Assembly: GCF_009671065.1 (NCBI RefSeq)
Contig: NZ_CP046027.1
Coordinates: forward strand, 1,550,001 to 1,614,000
DNA length: 64,000 nucleotides
Source: Neisseria brasiliensis
Lineage (GTDB): Bacteria; Pseudomonadota; Gammaproteobacteria; Burkholderiales; Neisseriaceae
Direction of reading: 5' to 3'
The stretch's first letter is position 1. Each line of letters opens with the position of its first letter. Both the position numbers and the translations under genes were made by a program. Under the pieces are notes generated by a model. It saw only the letters and a program-made list of their open reading frames with translations, was not told where the DNA came from and ran no database searches. Shown here piece by piece: positions 9,700-17,991 of this stretch.

Positions 9700-10035
9700 T
9701 CAAGCTTGAACCGCACGTTCTAAAGTCTGATTAATCCATTCATTTAAACTGATGTTGCTGGCGGCAGCGGCAGTCGCGGCGGCGGCGTGAATTTTCGGGC
9801 TGATGCGCACATTGAAGCGGCCGGAATAGTGTTTGTAAGGCTCTAAACCTTGTTCGGCGCAGACATCAAGAAAAGTTTGCAAACTTACCGCACCTTCTTT
9901 ATGTAAGTCGGCCACGTTGTCGGCATAAAAATCCGCGCCGCCATTAAGGCCGATAAATTCGCCGCGCAGCATTTCGGTTTCAGGATCGTATTGGATGACG
10001 GCTTTGTGGCCGTTGATGGTCATGATGTTGTTCAT
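9700..10035 (-). CDS. hicB: HicB-type antitoxin
   Basis: This 111-residue partner protein of HicA begins with the HicB partial RNase H-like domain (INGHKAVIQYDPETEMLRGEF, residues 7-27; GADFYADNVADLHKEGAVSL). It ends with a ribbon-helix-helix DNA-binding segment (FNVRISPKIHAAAATAAAASNISLNEWINQTL). The first part neutralises the toxin and the second should repress the operon. Its ATG overlaps the hicA stop codon (ATGA), with GGAG 8 nt upstream, so the two proteins are translationally coupled. The C-terminal helix has an alanine run (AAAATAAAA). The order toxin first, antitoxin second is the usual one for hicAB. Confidence 0.9.
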   Translation of the reverse strand: MNNIMTINGHKAVIQYDPETEMLRGEFIGLNGGADFYADNVADLHKEGAVSLQTFLDVCAEQGLEPYKHYSGRFNVRISPKIHAAAATAAAASNISLNEWINQTLERAVQA

Positions 10036-10286
10036 GGTTTTACTCCGTTGGCTTCAAGCCATTTTCTGACGGCGGCAACTGCGCCTTTGTCGGTATCGGG
10101 ATTTGGGTGTGGGCGATGGAAAACTTGAACTTGGCCAAACAGAATCACAGCGATACGGCTGCCTTCACGTTCTTGAATGTCCGCGCCGATTTCTTGAAAC
10201 AAGGCTTCGATGTCTGCCCATTTAATGTTGCCCGATACAGGCCGTTTGAAAATTAAGGCTAGGGTTTTTTGGTGTTTTTTCTTCAT
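10032..10286 (-). CDS. hicA: HicA-type toxin (mRNA interferase)
   Basis: This 84-residue basic protein has the small dsRBD-like HicA fold: SGNIKWADIEALFQEIGADI, then EREGSRIAVILFGQVQVFHRPHP, then a C-terminal helix KGAVAAVRKWLEANGVKP. HicA toxins cut mRNA. In this subfamily GSR replaces the GSHH of classic HicA, and the histidines in VFHRPHP are the conserved ones I can see. It overlaps hicB by 4 nt. A TACC-N7-GGTA inverted repeat at 10294-10308, just upstream of the start, could be the autoregulatory operator. The ribosome-binding site is weak. The gene is full length and looks functional. Confidence 0.88.
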   Translation of the reverse strand: MKKKHQKTLALIFKRPVSGNIKWADIEALFQEIGADIQEREGSRIAVILFGQVQVFHRPHPNPDTDKGAVAAVRKWLEANGVKP

Positions 10287-10293
10287 GATTTGA

Positions 10294-10308
10294 TACCGTA
10301 TTTTGGTA
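10294..10308 (-). promoter_or_regulatory. Possible hicAB operator
   Basis: An imperfect inverted repeat, TACC-N7-GGTA, lies 8 nt upstream of the hicA start, next to a TAAAGT sequence (minus strand, about 10311-10316) that could be a -10 box. HicB proteins with a ribbon-helix-helix domain bind such sites. Weak evidence. Confidence 0.3.
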
Positions 10309-10372
10309 CTACTTTATCGGAAATCAAAGCGCAATGCAATGGCTTGTGAAGCGTGAATGATGGGCAGACATA

Positions 10373-10413
10373 AAAAGGCCGTCTGAAAAAATAGTTTTTC
10401 AGACGGCCTTTTC
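10373..10413. repeat. 41-bp paired uptake-sequence terminator, copy 2 of a direct repeat
   Basis: Identical over 41 bases to 9644-9684. Here it lies between two divergently transcribed genes (hicA leftward, the GT41 gene rightward), where no gene ends. It therefore has no obvious terminator job and may be a duplicate made when the hicBA cassette entered. Confidence 0.88.
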
Positions 10414-10455
10414 CTTTAAAATAATGCTTCGGCATATTCATCACAACGGGGCAGC

Positions 10456-12447
10456 ATGAAAAATAAATCAATCAAACAATCGGCCAAGCCGGATTTGAAG
10501 GCGGGGTTTAATGAAGTTTTGGCGGCGTATCAGCGGCAGGATTTTCAGACGGCCTTGGAGAAGGCGCGGGGATTGTTGACCTTTTATCCGCAGCAGGATG
10601 CTGTTTTGAATATGGCGGGGGTGATTTTGGCGCAAACCAACCGCGAAGAAGAAGCGGTGGCGATGTGGCAGAAGATTCCAGAAGCGAAGAAAAGCCATTC
10701 GGTGTTGAACAATTTGGGCAATGCCTGCCGCCGTCTGAAAAAATGGGATTTGGCGGAGCAATATTTGCGCAAGGCCTTGAAATTGAAGCCGGATCATGCC
10801 GAGGCGCATTGGAATTTGGTGTTGACGCTCAATGATGCGGGGCGCAATGCGGAGGGTTTGCAGGCGGTGAAGGCGTTTTTGGCGTTGAAACCGAATGATG
10901 CGAATGGTTTGGAATACGCGGCGATGTTGGCGTTTAATGCGCAGAATTTTGCCGAGGCCGATACGTTTCAGACGGCCTTGTTGGCGCAGCAGCCTGAGCG
11001 TGCAGATATTTGGTTGAGCAATGCGTGGGCGAGACGCCGTCTGAAACGTTATGCGCCGGCGGAAGCAAGTTACCTGAAAGCTTTGGCGCTGGACGAACAG
11101 AATTACGATGCTTGGTACGGTTTGGCGAAAATGCGCCATTTTCAGCAGAAATATGAAGAAGCGTGTGAAGCGTTGACGCGGGCGGTGGCCTTGCGACCGG
11201 ACAGCATTGAAGCGCAAAGCGATTTGGCTTTGAATCGCCTGTATATTTTGGGGCAGGCAGAGCAGGGCGTGGCGGAGAGTTTCCGCTTGGGCGATTTGTA
11301 TGCGGCGCAGGCGGAAAATGTGCGCGTGCATGAAATTCGGCCGAAAGAGAGGCTGCACATCGGGCTGGTGTCGTCGGATTTGCGCCATCATCCGGTGGGC
11401 ATGTTTGCGCAGGGTTTGTTGTGTTCCGAAGCGGCCAAGCAGTTTGATTGGACGGCCTATGCCAATTCACCGATTTTTGACGCATTGAGCGAAACCATCC
11501 GCCCGACTTTTCAGGCGTGGCACAAGATTGATGATTGGTTGGATGAGCAGGTGATGGCGCAAATCGCTTCAGACGGCATTGATATTTTGATTGATTTAAA
11601 CGGCCACACCGCCGGCCACCGCATGGGTGTGTTTGCCGCGCAAGCCGCGCCGGTGCAGGCTGCGTGGTTGGGCTATTTCGCCACTACCGGTTTGCCGACC
11701 ATGCAGGCGCTGATTGCCGATGGGTATTGTGTGCCGGAAAGCGAAGAAAAACTCTACCGCGAAAAAGTGTATCGCCTGCCGCACACGCGTTTGAATATGC
11801 GCGTGCCGGAGTTGGATCTTGCGGTGAACGAATTGCCCGCCCTGAGCAACGGCTACATCACGTTTGGCTGCTTCCAAAATCTGACCAAGCTGAATGATAA
11901 CGTGTTGAAAACATGGGCGGCGGTAGCGAAAAAATACCCAAGCGCGCATTGGCGTTTTCAGACGGCACGCTTAACCGAAGGCAGTGATGAGCAAGTTGCG
12001 TTCAAGCAAAAATTACTTGATTTGGGTTTTTCAGACGGCGTATTGCATTTTCACGGCATGAGCGGCTACGAAGATTATTTTGCCGCGCATCATGAAGTGG
12101 ATGTGGTGTTGGACAGTTTCCCGTTTCCGGGCGGCACGACCACGGTGGATGCACTGTGGATGGGTGTGCCGACGTTAACCTTGGCTTTGGAAGGGATGTT
12201 GTCGCGCCAAGGGCAGCAGCTTTTGTCGGCGGCGGGTTTGCCGGATTGGGTGTGTTCGCGCCTTGATGAGTATTTGATGAAAGCGTTTTACTGGGCGGAT
12301 TCGGCGCATTGGGCCGAACTCGATACTTTGCGCCAAAGCTTGCGTGCGCAGGTGTTGGCCAGTCCGCTGTATGAGGCGGAAACCTTTGCCCGCGATTGGT
12401 GCGATACGGTAAAAACAATATGGCAGGATGCGTGTGAAAATAGATAG
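10456..12447 (+). CDS. TPR-containing GT41 (O-GlcNAc transferase/SPINDLY-like) glycosyltransferase
   Basis: This 663-residue cytoplasmic protein has TPR-like helical repeats in the first 270 residues (for example LNNLGNACRRLKKWDLAEQYLRKALKLKPDHAEAHWNL, here split over residues 85-125). A two-lobed GT41 catalytic region follows: LHIGLVSSDLRHHPVGMF (about 303), DILIDLNGHTAGHRMGVFA (about 375), ITFGCFQNLTKLNDNV (about 474) and DVVLDSFPFPGGTTTVDALWMGVPT (about 555, written here in parts: SFPFPGGTTT). Such enzymes transfer a sugar from a nucleotide donor to Ser/Thr or Asn of proteins. The acceptor is unknown. It is flanked by terminators on both sides, so probably monocistronic. Seven uptake-sequence cores lie inside the gene, an unusual density. 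Confidence 0.85.
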   Translation: MKNKSIKQSAKPDLKAGFNEVLAAYQRQDFQTALEKARGLLTFYPQQDAVLNMAGVILAQTNREEEAVAMWQKIPEAKKSHSVLNNLGNACRRLKKWDLAEQYLRKALKLKPDHAEAHWNLVLTLNDAGRNAEGLQAVKAFLALKPNDANGLEYAAMLAFNAQNFAEADTFQTALLAQQPERADIWLSNAWARRRLKRYAPAEASYLKALALDEQNYDAWYGLAKMRHFQQKYEEACEALTRAVALRPDSIEAQSDLALNRLYILGQAEQGVAESFRLGDLYAAQAENVRVHEIRPKERLHIGLVSSDLRHHPVGMFAQGLLCSEAAKQFDWTAYANSPIFDALSETIRPTFQAWHKIDDWLDEQVMAQIASDGIDILIDLNGHTAGHRMGVFAAQAAPVQAAWLGYFATTGLPTMQALIADGYCVPESEEKLYREKVYRLPHTRLNMRVPELDLAVNELPALSNGYITFGCFQNLTKLNDNVLKTWAAVAKKYPSAHWRFQTARLTEGSDEQVAFKQKLLDLGFSDGVLHFHGMSGYEDYFAAHHEVDVVLDSFPFPGGTTTVDALWMGVPTLTLALEGMLSRQGQQLLSAAGLPDWVCSRLDEYLMKAFYWADSAHWAELDTLRQSLRAQVLASPLYEAETFARDWCDTVKTIWQDACENR

Positions 12448-12456
12448 TTGATAAAA

Positions 12457-12487
12457 AGAGGCCGTCTGAAACTTTCAGACGGCCTTT
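12457..12487. terminator. Two-way paired uptake-sequence terminator (GT41 gene / mtrR)
   Basis: Inverted AG uptake sequences around a 4-nt loop lie between two converging genes. Confidence 0.82.
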
Positions 12488-12532
12488 GATGTGTGTTTTA
12501 ACGGAGTTTTGTTGTGAAGCGTAAAGGAAAAA

Positions 12533-13171
12533 TCAAACTGTTTTCTTGCGCAGTGAAGGATGGTTTTGCAAGTTATCTAAAAGGATATCAAGCATGCGCG
12601 GGGCGACAAGGTGCAGCTCGAAATTGTGTGGCGCAGACAGCCATTGCTGAATCAGGCCATCGATGCTGCATTTGACGAACACCGTAGCAAATTCGATATC
12701 CAGATTTTCATCTAAAGCGTGCTGCTCAACGCATTCGGCCAAAACCATATTGAGCTTGTGGTTCCATAAGGTTTGGTATTTGGCCACCAGCGAAATGATG
12801 GCTTCGTTTTGCTCGGTGTGTTCGCATTTGAGAAACAGAATATTGTAAAACTTATTATGCAGGCTGTTGTTTTCCAAACGCTCGAAAAATTTCATCAAGG
12901 ACAGGCGGAAATTTAGCCAGCTGTCTTTGTTGGCGCTTTCCAAATCCTGCACCAAACAATTTTCAATGTCGTCTGAAATGCGTTGGAACAAGCCGTCGAA
13001 CAAATCTTCTTTGCTTTTAAAATGCCAATATAAAGCACCGCGGGTCACACCGGCGGTTTGGGCGATTTCGTTGAGTGAAGTGCGGGCCACCCCTTTTTTG
13101 TAAAACGTCTCCAAAGCGGCCAACATTAAATGTTCTTTGGTCTTCAATGCCTCGATTTTGTTTTTTCTCAT
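12533..13171 (-). CDS. mtrR: TetR-family repressor MtrR
   Basis: This 212-residue repressor of the MtrCDE efflux pump has an N-terminal helix-turn-helix (TSLNEIAQTAGVTRGALYWHFKSKEDLF, residues 33-60 in parts). It then has the long helical ligand-binding domain. It matches gonococcal/meningococcal MtrR (210 residues) along its length, for example NILFLKCEHTEQN. In those species MtrR binds between the divergent mtrR and mtrC genes, and hydrophobic drugs and bile salts release it. The gene is intact, with no premature stop in or near the DNA-binding region of the kind that gives efflux-derepressed strains. It is divergent from mtrC with about 234 bp between starts. Confidence 0.95.
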   Translation of the reverse strand: MRKNKIEALKTKEHLMLAALETFYKKGVARTSLNEIAQTAGVTRGALYWHFKSKEDLFDGLFQRISDDIENCLVQDLESANKDSWLNFRLSLMKFFERLENNSLHNKFYNILFLKCEHTEQNEAIISLVAKYQTLWNHKLNMVLAECVEQHALDENLDIEFATVFVKCSIDGLIQQWLSAPHNFELHLVAPRMLDILLDNLQNHPSLRKKTV

Positions 13172-13206
13172 TTTGTGTTCAAATCTTTATGTAAAAAATT
13201 CCGTGT

Positions 13207-13250
13207 ATTATAAAAAATAATTTCATAACATGCAATAATGTATGTATAAT
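13207..13250. promoter_or_regulatory. Overlapping divergent mtrR and mtrCDE promoters with probable MtrR operator
   Basis: For mtrR (minus strand) TTGCAT (13230-13235) and TATAAT (13207-13212) are 17 bp apart. For mtrC (plus strand) TTCATA (13222-13227) and TATAAT (13245-13250) are also 17 bp apart. The mtrR -35 box lies inside the mtrC spacer, as in gonococcus. The segment TGCAATAATGTATGTATAAT at 13231-13250 closely resembles the known MtrR-binding sequence there. The 13-bp inverted repeat that lies within the gonococcal mtrR spacer is absent; the spacer here is an ordinary AT-rich stretch. The boxes are read by eye and the comparison is from memory. Confidence 0.75.
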
Positions 13251-13405
13251 GACGCCCGTAATCACAGCTTATATAATCAATGTTTTAGTCAAAAAATTGA
13301 TGTTTTCTTGCCCGCCTTACCGGTTCAAACGTGTAAGCAGGCAGTTAGTGTTTATAGGTTGTGTGTAATAAATTTACAGAAACAATCAAGACGATAGGAA
13401 AAGTA

Positions 13406-14701
13406 ATGAATCTTCATGCTTCTCAAATGCTGCGTGTGGCAGTAATTGCCGCTGCAACCGCTTTGGCTTTGTCGGCCTGCGGAAAAGGCGATGACGCGCA
13501 GAAACAAGGCGGTCAAAACGCTCAAGCCCAACAAGAAGCCCGTGCGCCTGAAGTGGGCGTGGTAACGGTGTATCCGCAAACGGTTTCTTTGACCACGGAA
13601 TTGCCGGGTCGCTTGGAATCTATCCGTACTGCACAAGTACGCGCGCAGGTAGGCGGTATTATTGAGAAACGTTTGTTCCAAGAGGGTAGTTATGTCCGCG
13701 CCGGTCAGCCGTTGTATCAAATCGACAGCGCCACTTACGAAGCCAACTTGGAAAGCGCACGTGCGCAATTGGCGACTGCAGAAGCGGCCTTGGCCAAAGC
13801 CAATGCTGACTTGGCACGCTACAAACCATTGGTAGAAGCCGATGCCATCAGCCGTCAAGAATACGACGCAGCCATCACGGCTAAGCGTTCGGCCGAAGCC
13901 AACGTGAAAGCCGCGCAAGCTTCGATTAAATCAGCCGGTATTAATGTTCGCCGCAGCCGCATTACTGCGCCGATTTCAGGTTTTATCGGTCAGTCTAATG
14001 TTTCCGAAGGTACGCTGGTAAATGCGGGTGATACTACCGTATTGGCTACTATTCAACAAACCAATCCGATGTATGTGAATGTGACCCAATCGGCCACCGA
14101 CATCATGAAGCTGCGCCAAGATATTGCCGAAGGTAAATTGCAAACCGTCAACGGCGGCATCCAAGTCGGCATTAAATTTGAAAATGGCAGCATGTATAAC
14201 CAAACCGGCCGTTTGCTGTTTGCCGACCCGACCGTAAACGAATCAACCGGTCAAGTGACTTTGCGTGCGGCGATTCCGAATGAAGACAATATCTTGCTGC
14301 CGGGTCTGTATGTGCGCGTGTTGATGAATCAGGCTGATGTGGCCAATGCCTTTGTGGTGCCACAACAAGCGGTGACCCGTGGTGATAAAGACACTGTAAT
14401 GATTGTGAATGCCCAAGGCGGTATGGAGCCGCGCGTGGTGACTGTAGCGCAACAGCAGGGTGCATATTGGATCATTACCGAAGGCTTGAAAGAAGGCGAC
14501 AAAGTGATTGTCGACGGCACCATGATTGCCGGTATGACCGGTGCGAAAAAAGTAACGCCGAAAGAATGGACACCGCCTGCCGAAGCCGGTCAAGCGCAGC
14601 AGGCTTCACAAGCTGAGGCTTCAGCGCCACAAGCCGCTTCTGCACCCGCACCGGCAGCGCAAGCGGAAGAAACCGCTGCTGCTTCTGAAGCCAAGAAGTA
14701 A
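13406..14701 (+). CDS. mtrC: Periplasmic membrane-fusion lipoprotein MtrC
   Basis: This 431-residue adaptor joins the inner-membrane pump MtrD to the outer-membrane channel MtrE. The N-terminal signal ends in a lipobox (ALSACGKG, Cys about residue 24), so the protein is lipid-anchored in the periplasm. The lipoyl/biotinyl-like halves flank a coiled hairpin (LESARAQLATAEAALAKAN, about residues 115-180). The C-terminal 45 residues are an Ala/Gln/Glu-rich low-complexity tail. I chose the ATG at 13406 because it begins the signal peptide; an upstream in-frame start would put 15 residues ahead of it. It is the first gene of mtrCDE, 11 bp before mtrD. Confidence 0.96.
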   Translation: MNLHASQMLRVAVIAAATALALSACGKGDDAQKQGGQNAQAQQEARAPEVGVVTVYPQTVSLTTELPGRLESIRTAQVRAQVGGIIEKRLFQEGSYVRAGQPLYQIDSATYEANLESARAQLATAEAALAKANADLARYKPLVEADAISRQEYDAAITAKRSAEANVKAAQASIKSAGINVRRSRITAPISGFIGQSNVSEGTLVNAGDTTVLATIQQTNPMYVNVTQSATDIMKLRQDIAEGKLQTVNGGIQVGIKFENGSMYNQTGRLLFADPTVNESTGQVTLRAAIPNEDNILLPGLYVRVLMNQADVANAFVVPQQAVTRGDKDTVMIVNAQGGMEPRVVTVAQQQGAYWIITEGLKEGDKVIVDGTMIAGMTGAKKVTPKEWTPPAEAGQAQQASQAEASAPQAASAPAPAAQAEETAAASEAKK

Positions 14702-14712
14702 GGATGCACTAA

Positions 14713-17700
14713 ATGTCTAAGTTTTTTATTGACCGCCCCATTTTTGCATGGGTAATTGCGATTTTTATCATCGCAGCGGGTATTCTCGGCATTCAAAATC
14801 TGCCGATTTCGCAATATCCTTCCGTAGCCGCGCCGACCATTTCCATGACCGCCACCTACCCGGGTGCCTCGGCTCAGGTAATGGAAGACAGCGTATTGGC
14901 CGTCATCGAACGTAATATGTATGGCGTCGAAGGGCTGGATTACATGACGACTTCTGCCGACTCAAGCGGCAGGGGTACAGTAAGCCTGACCTTCACACCG
15001 GAAACCAATGAAGATTTGGCACAGGTTGACGTGCAAAACAAATTGTCGGAAGTCTTGTCTTCGTTGCCTTCTACTGTACAGCAATACGGTGTAACGGTAT
15101 CGAAAGCACAATCCAACTTCCTGATGGTGGTGATGCTGTCGTCTGAAGTGCAGTCTGCCGAAGAGATGAACGACTATGCGCAGCGCAACATCGTGCCTGA
15201 ATTGCAACGTATCGACGGTGTCGGCCAAGTGCGTTTGTTCGGTGCGCAACGTGCAATGCGTATTTGGGTGGATCCGGCCAAATTGCAAAACTATAACTTG
15301 TCGTTTGCCGATATTTCCAGCGCATTGCAAGCGCAGAATATTCAAATTTCTGCCGGTTCGATTGGTGCATTGCCTGCTGCACAAGGTCAAACCATGGCCG
15401 CAACCGTGACTGCCCAAGGCCAGTTAAGCACGGCTGAAGAATTCGGTAATATTATTTTGCGTTCCGATACCACCGGTGCCAACGTTTATCTGAAAGATGT
15501 GGCTAAAGTGACTTTGGGTATGCAGGATTACTCGACTTCAACCCGTCTGAACGGTACGCCCACTACCGGTATGGCGGTGATGCTGTCAAACAGTGGTAAT
15601 GCCATGGCGACCGCTACAGCCGTAAAAGAGCGCATGGAAACATTGCAACGCTTCTTCCCGGAAGGCATGAGCTGGCAAGCACCTTACGATACTTCGACTT
15701 TCGTTGAATTATCGATTGAAAAAGTGGTGCATACCCTGCTTGAAGCGATTGTGCTGGTGTTCTTGGTGATGTATTTGTTCCTGCAAAACATCCGCTATAC
15801 GCTGATTCCGACCATTGTGGTGCCGATTTCGCTGTTGGGTGCGTTTGCCTTTATTTCCTATATGGGCATGTCGATTAACGTATTGACCATGTTTGCGATG
15901 GTATTGGTCATCGGTATTGTGGTCGATGATGCGATTGTGGTGGTGGAAAACGTCGAGCGTATTATGGCGACGGAAGGTCTGCCGCCAAAACAAGCCACCA
16001 AAAAGGCGATGGGTCAGATTACCGGTGCGGTAATCGGTATTACCGCGGTATTGATTTCGGTATTTGTGCCATTGGCAATGTTTAGTGGTGCCACCGGTAA
16101 TATTTACCGCCAGTTTGCCATCACAATGGCTTCGGCGATTGCATTCTCAGCTTTCTTGGCCTTAACGCTGACACCGGCTTTATGCGCCACCATGCTGAAG
16201 CCGATTCCGAAAGGTCATCACGAAGAGAAAAAAGGTTTCTTCGGCTGGTTTAACCGCAAATTTGATGCCGGTACGCACCGTTATACCGGTGTGGTGGGTA
16301 AGGTATTGAATAAAGCAGGCCGCATGATGGTGATTTATGTGTTGCTGGCTGCAGTAGGTGTGTTCTTCTTTGTTCGTTTGCCGACGTCGTTCTTGCCGAC
16401 TGAAGACCAAGGCACGATTATGTTGAATGTGCAATTGCCTGCCGGTGCGACCAAAGAGCGTACCGATGCGACTTTGGCGCATGTCAACCAATTGGCCAAA
16501 TCCATGCCTGAAGTGCGTGATGTCGTTGCCGTATCGGGCTTCAGCTTCTCGGGTTCCGGTCAAAACATGGCGATGGGCTTCATTATTCTGAATGATTGGG
16601 CGGAACGTACCGATCCAAGCAGTGGTGCGGCAGCTGTGGCCGGTAAATTAACCGGCGCAATGATGGGCACGATTAAAGACGGTTTTGGTTTGGCCATTGT
16701 GCCACCGGCCATTATGGAATTGGGTACCGGTTCAGGCTTAACCATTTACCTGCAAGACCGCAACAGCTCAGGCCATGGCGCACTATTGGCCAAACGCAAC
16801 GAACTGCTGCAAAAAATGCGTCAAAGCCCGATTTTTGATGCCAGCACAGTTCGTTCTAATGGCTTGGAAGATGCACCGCAACTGAAAATTGACATTAACC
16901 GTCAGTCTGCTGCTGCACAAGGCATCAGCTTTGCCAATATTCAGAGCATGTTGTCGAACGCTTTGGGTTCTGCTTATGTGAACGACTTCCCGAATAAAGG
17001 CCGTCTGCAACGCGTAATGGTGCAAGCTGATGCATCTGCCCGTATGCAGCCTGCTGATATTCTGAACATGACCGTGTTAAACAATTCCGGCGTGGCGGTT
17101 CCATTCTCCAGCATTGCCACCGTTTCTTGGCAAACCGGTATGGAACAAAGCGTGCGCTTCAACGGCTATCCGGCCATGGAAGTGACCGGTACACCGGCTA
17201 CCGGTTATTCTTCAGGTGAAGCCATGGCTGCTGTGCAGCAGATGGTGGACGAAATGGAAGGCGGCTACAGCTTAGAGTGGGGTGGTCAGTCTCGCGAGGA
17301 AGCCAAAGGCGGCTCGCAAACCTTGATTCTGTATGCATTCTCGATTGCAGCGGTATTCTTGGTGTTGGCGGCGCTGTATGAAAGCTGGTCAATTCCGTTG
17401 GCCGTGATTTTGGTGATGCCGCTGGGCTTGGTCGGTGCTGCATTAGGTGCGACAGGCCGAAATATGTTTGAAGGTTTGTTCGGTGCGCCACCGGCTTATC
17501 TGAACGACATTTACTTCCAAGTCGGTTTCGTGACCGTGATGGGTTTGAGTGCGAAAAATGCGATTTTGATTATTGAGTTTGCCAAAGACTTGCAAGCTCA
17601 AGGCAAGAGCGCGTTGGACGCAGCATTGGAAGCTGCCCGTCTGCGTTTCCGTCCGATTTTGATGACCTCGTTTGCGTTTATTCTGGGTGTGGTTCCGCTG

Positions 17701-17931
17701 TATATTGCCAGCGGTGCCAGCTCGGCCAGCCAACGTGCCATCGGTACGACGGTATTCTGGGGTATGTTGATCGGTACGATTCTGTCGGTGTTCTTGGTGC
17801 CGCTGTTTTATGTGGTGGTGCGTAAGTTCTTTAAAGAAACCGCACACGAGCATGAAATTGCTGTTCAACAAGCCGCCGCTGCGGGTATGTTGACCGACGA
17901 AACCACGCAATCTGACGCTGATAAGCACTAA
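14713..17931 (+). CDS. mtrD: RND multidrug efflux pump MtrD
   Basis: This 1072-residue inner-membrane proton antiporter is the motor of the Mtr pump, which expels detergents, bile salts, antimicrobial peptides and hydrophobic antibiotics. It begins MSKFFIDRPIFAWVIAIFI, as RND (HAE-1) pumps do. It has twelve expected membrane helices and two large periplasmic loops. The proton-relay aspartates lie in IGIVVDDAIVVVENVERI (about residue 400). The second helix bundle includes VGFVTVMGLSAKNAILIIEF. It is close in length to gonococcal MtrD (1067), so no domain is missing. It is translated 11 bp after mtrC. A stem-loop of uptake sequences separates it from mtrE. Confidence 0.97.
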   Translation: MSKFFIDRPIFAWVIAIFIIAAGILGIQNLPISQYPSVAAPTISMTATYPGASAQVMEDSVLAVIERNMYGVEGLDYMTTSADSSGRGTVSLTFTPETNEDLAQVDVQNKLSEVLSSLPSTVQQYGVTVSKAQSNFLMVVMLSSEVQSAEEMNDYAQRNIVPELQRIDGVGQVRLFGAQRAMRIWVDPAKLQNYNLSFADISSALQAQNIQISAGSIGALPAAQGQTMAATVTAQGQLSTAEEFGNIILRSDTTGANVYLKDVAKVTLGMQDYSTSTRLNGTPTTGMAVMLSNSGNAMATATAVKERMETLQRFFPEGMSWQAPYDTSTFVELSIEKVVHTLLEAIVLVFLVMYLFLQNIRYTLIPTIVVPISLLGAFAFISYMGMSINVLTMFAMVLVIGIVVDDAIVVVENVERIMATEGLPPKQATKKAMGQITGAVIGITAVLISVFVPLAMFSGATGNIYRQFAITMASAIAFSAFLALTLTPALCATMLKPIPKGHHEEKKGFFGWFNRKFDAGTHRYTGVVGKVLNKAGRMMVIYVLLAAVGVFFFVRLPTSFLPTEDQGTIMLNVQLPAGATKERTDATLAHVNQLAKSMPEVRDVVAVSGFSFSGSGQNMAMGFIILNDWAERTDPSSGAAAVAGKLTGAMMGTIKDGFGLAIVPPAIMELGTGSGLTIYLQDRNSSGHGALLAKRNELLQKMRQSPIFDASTVRSNGLEDAPQLKIDINRQSAAAQGISFANIQSMLSNALGSAYVNDFPNKGRLQRVMVQADASARMQPADILNMTVLNNSGVAVPFSSIATVSWQTGMEQSVRFNGYPAMEVTGTPATGYSSGEAMAAVQQMVDEMEGGYSLEWGGQSREEAKGGSQTLILYAFSIAAVFLVLAALYESWSIPLAVILVMPLGLVGAALGATGRNMFEGLFGAPPAYLNDIYFQVGFVTVMGLSAKNAILIIEFAKDLQAQGKSALDAALEAARLRFRPILMTSFAFILGVVPLYIASGASSASQRAIGTTVFWGMLIGTILSVFLVPLFYVVVRKFFKETAHEHEIAVQQAAAAGMLTDETTQSDADKH

Positions 17932-17942
17932 TCGAAGCTAAC

Positions 17943-17980
17943 AGGCCGTCTGAAAAAGACTTTATTTTTCAGACGGCCTT
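17943..17980 (+). terminator. Paired uptake-sequence stem-loop inside the mtrCDE operon
   Basis: An inverted pair of AG uptake sequences lies between the mtrD stop and the mtrE ribosome-binding site (AAGGATTTATT before ATG). Elsewhere in this window such pairs end transcripts. Here it may only partly terminate, lowering mtrE relative to mtrCD. Confidence 0.65.
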
Positions 17981-17991
17981 AAGGATTTATT

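Noticed and set aside
10468..11391. Long open frame of 307 codons antisense to the GT41 gene
   Set aside because: It mirrors the codon pattern of the real gene, has an Arg/Gln/Leu-rich composition with no recognisable domain, and has no ribosome-binding site.
12960..12985. GTCGTCTGAA in mtrR (and similar in mtrD near 15140 and pilN near 60961) as uptake sequences of the mucosa dialect
   Set aside because: Only the 10-base core matches; the leading AG is missing in each, so one-base decay of the resident form or chance is likelier.
13172..13405. Correia-type repeat in the mtr intergenic region, as in meningococcus
   Set aside because: No Correia terminal repeat is visible; the gap contains only promoter-like sequence and the mtrC leader.
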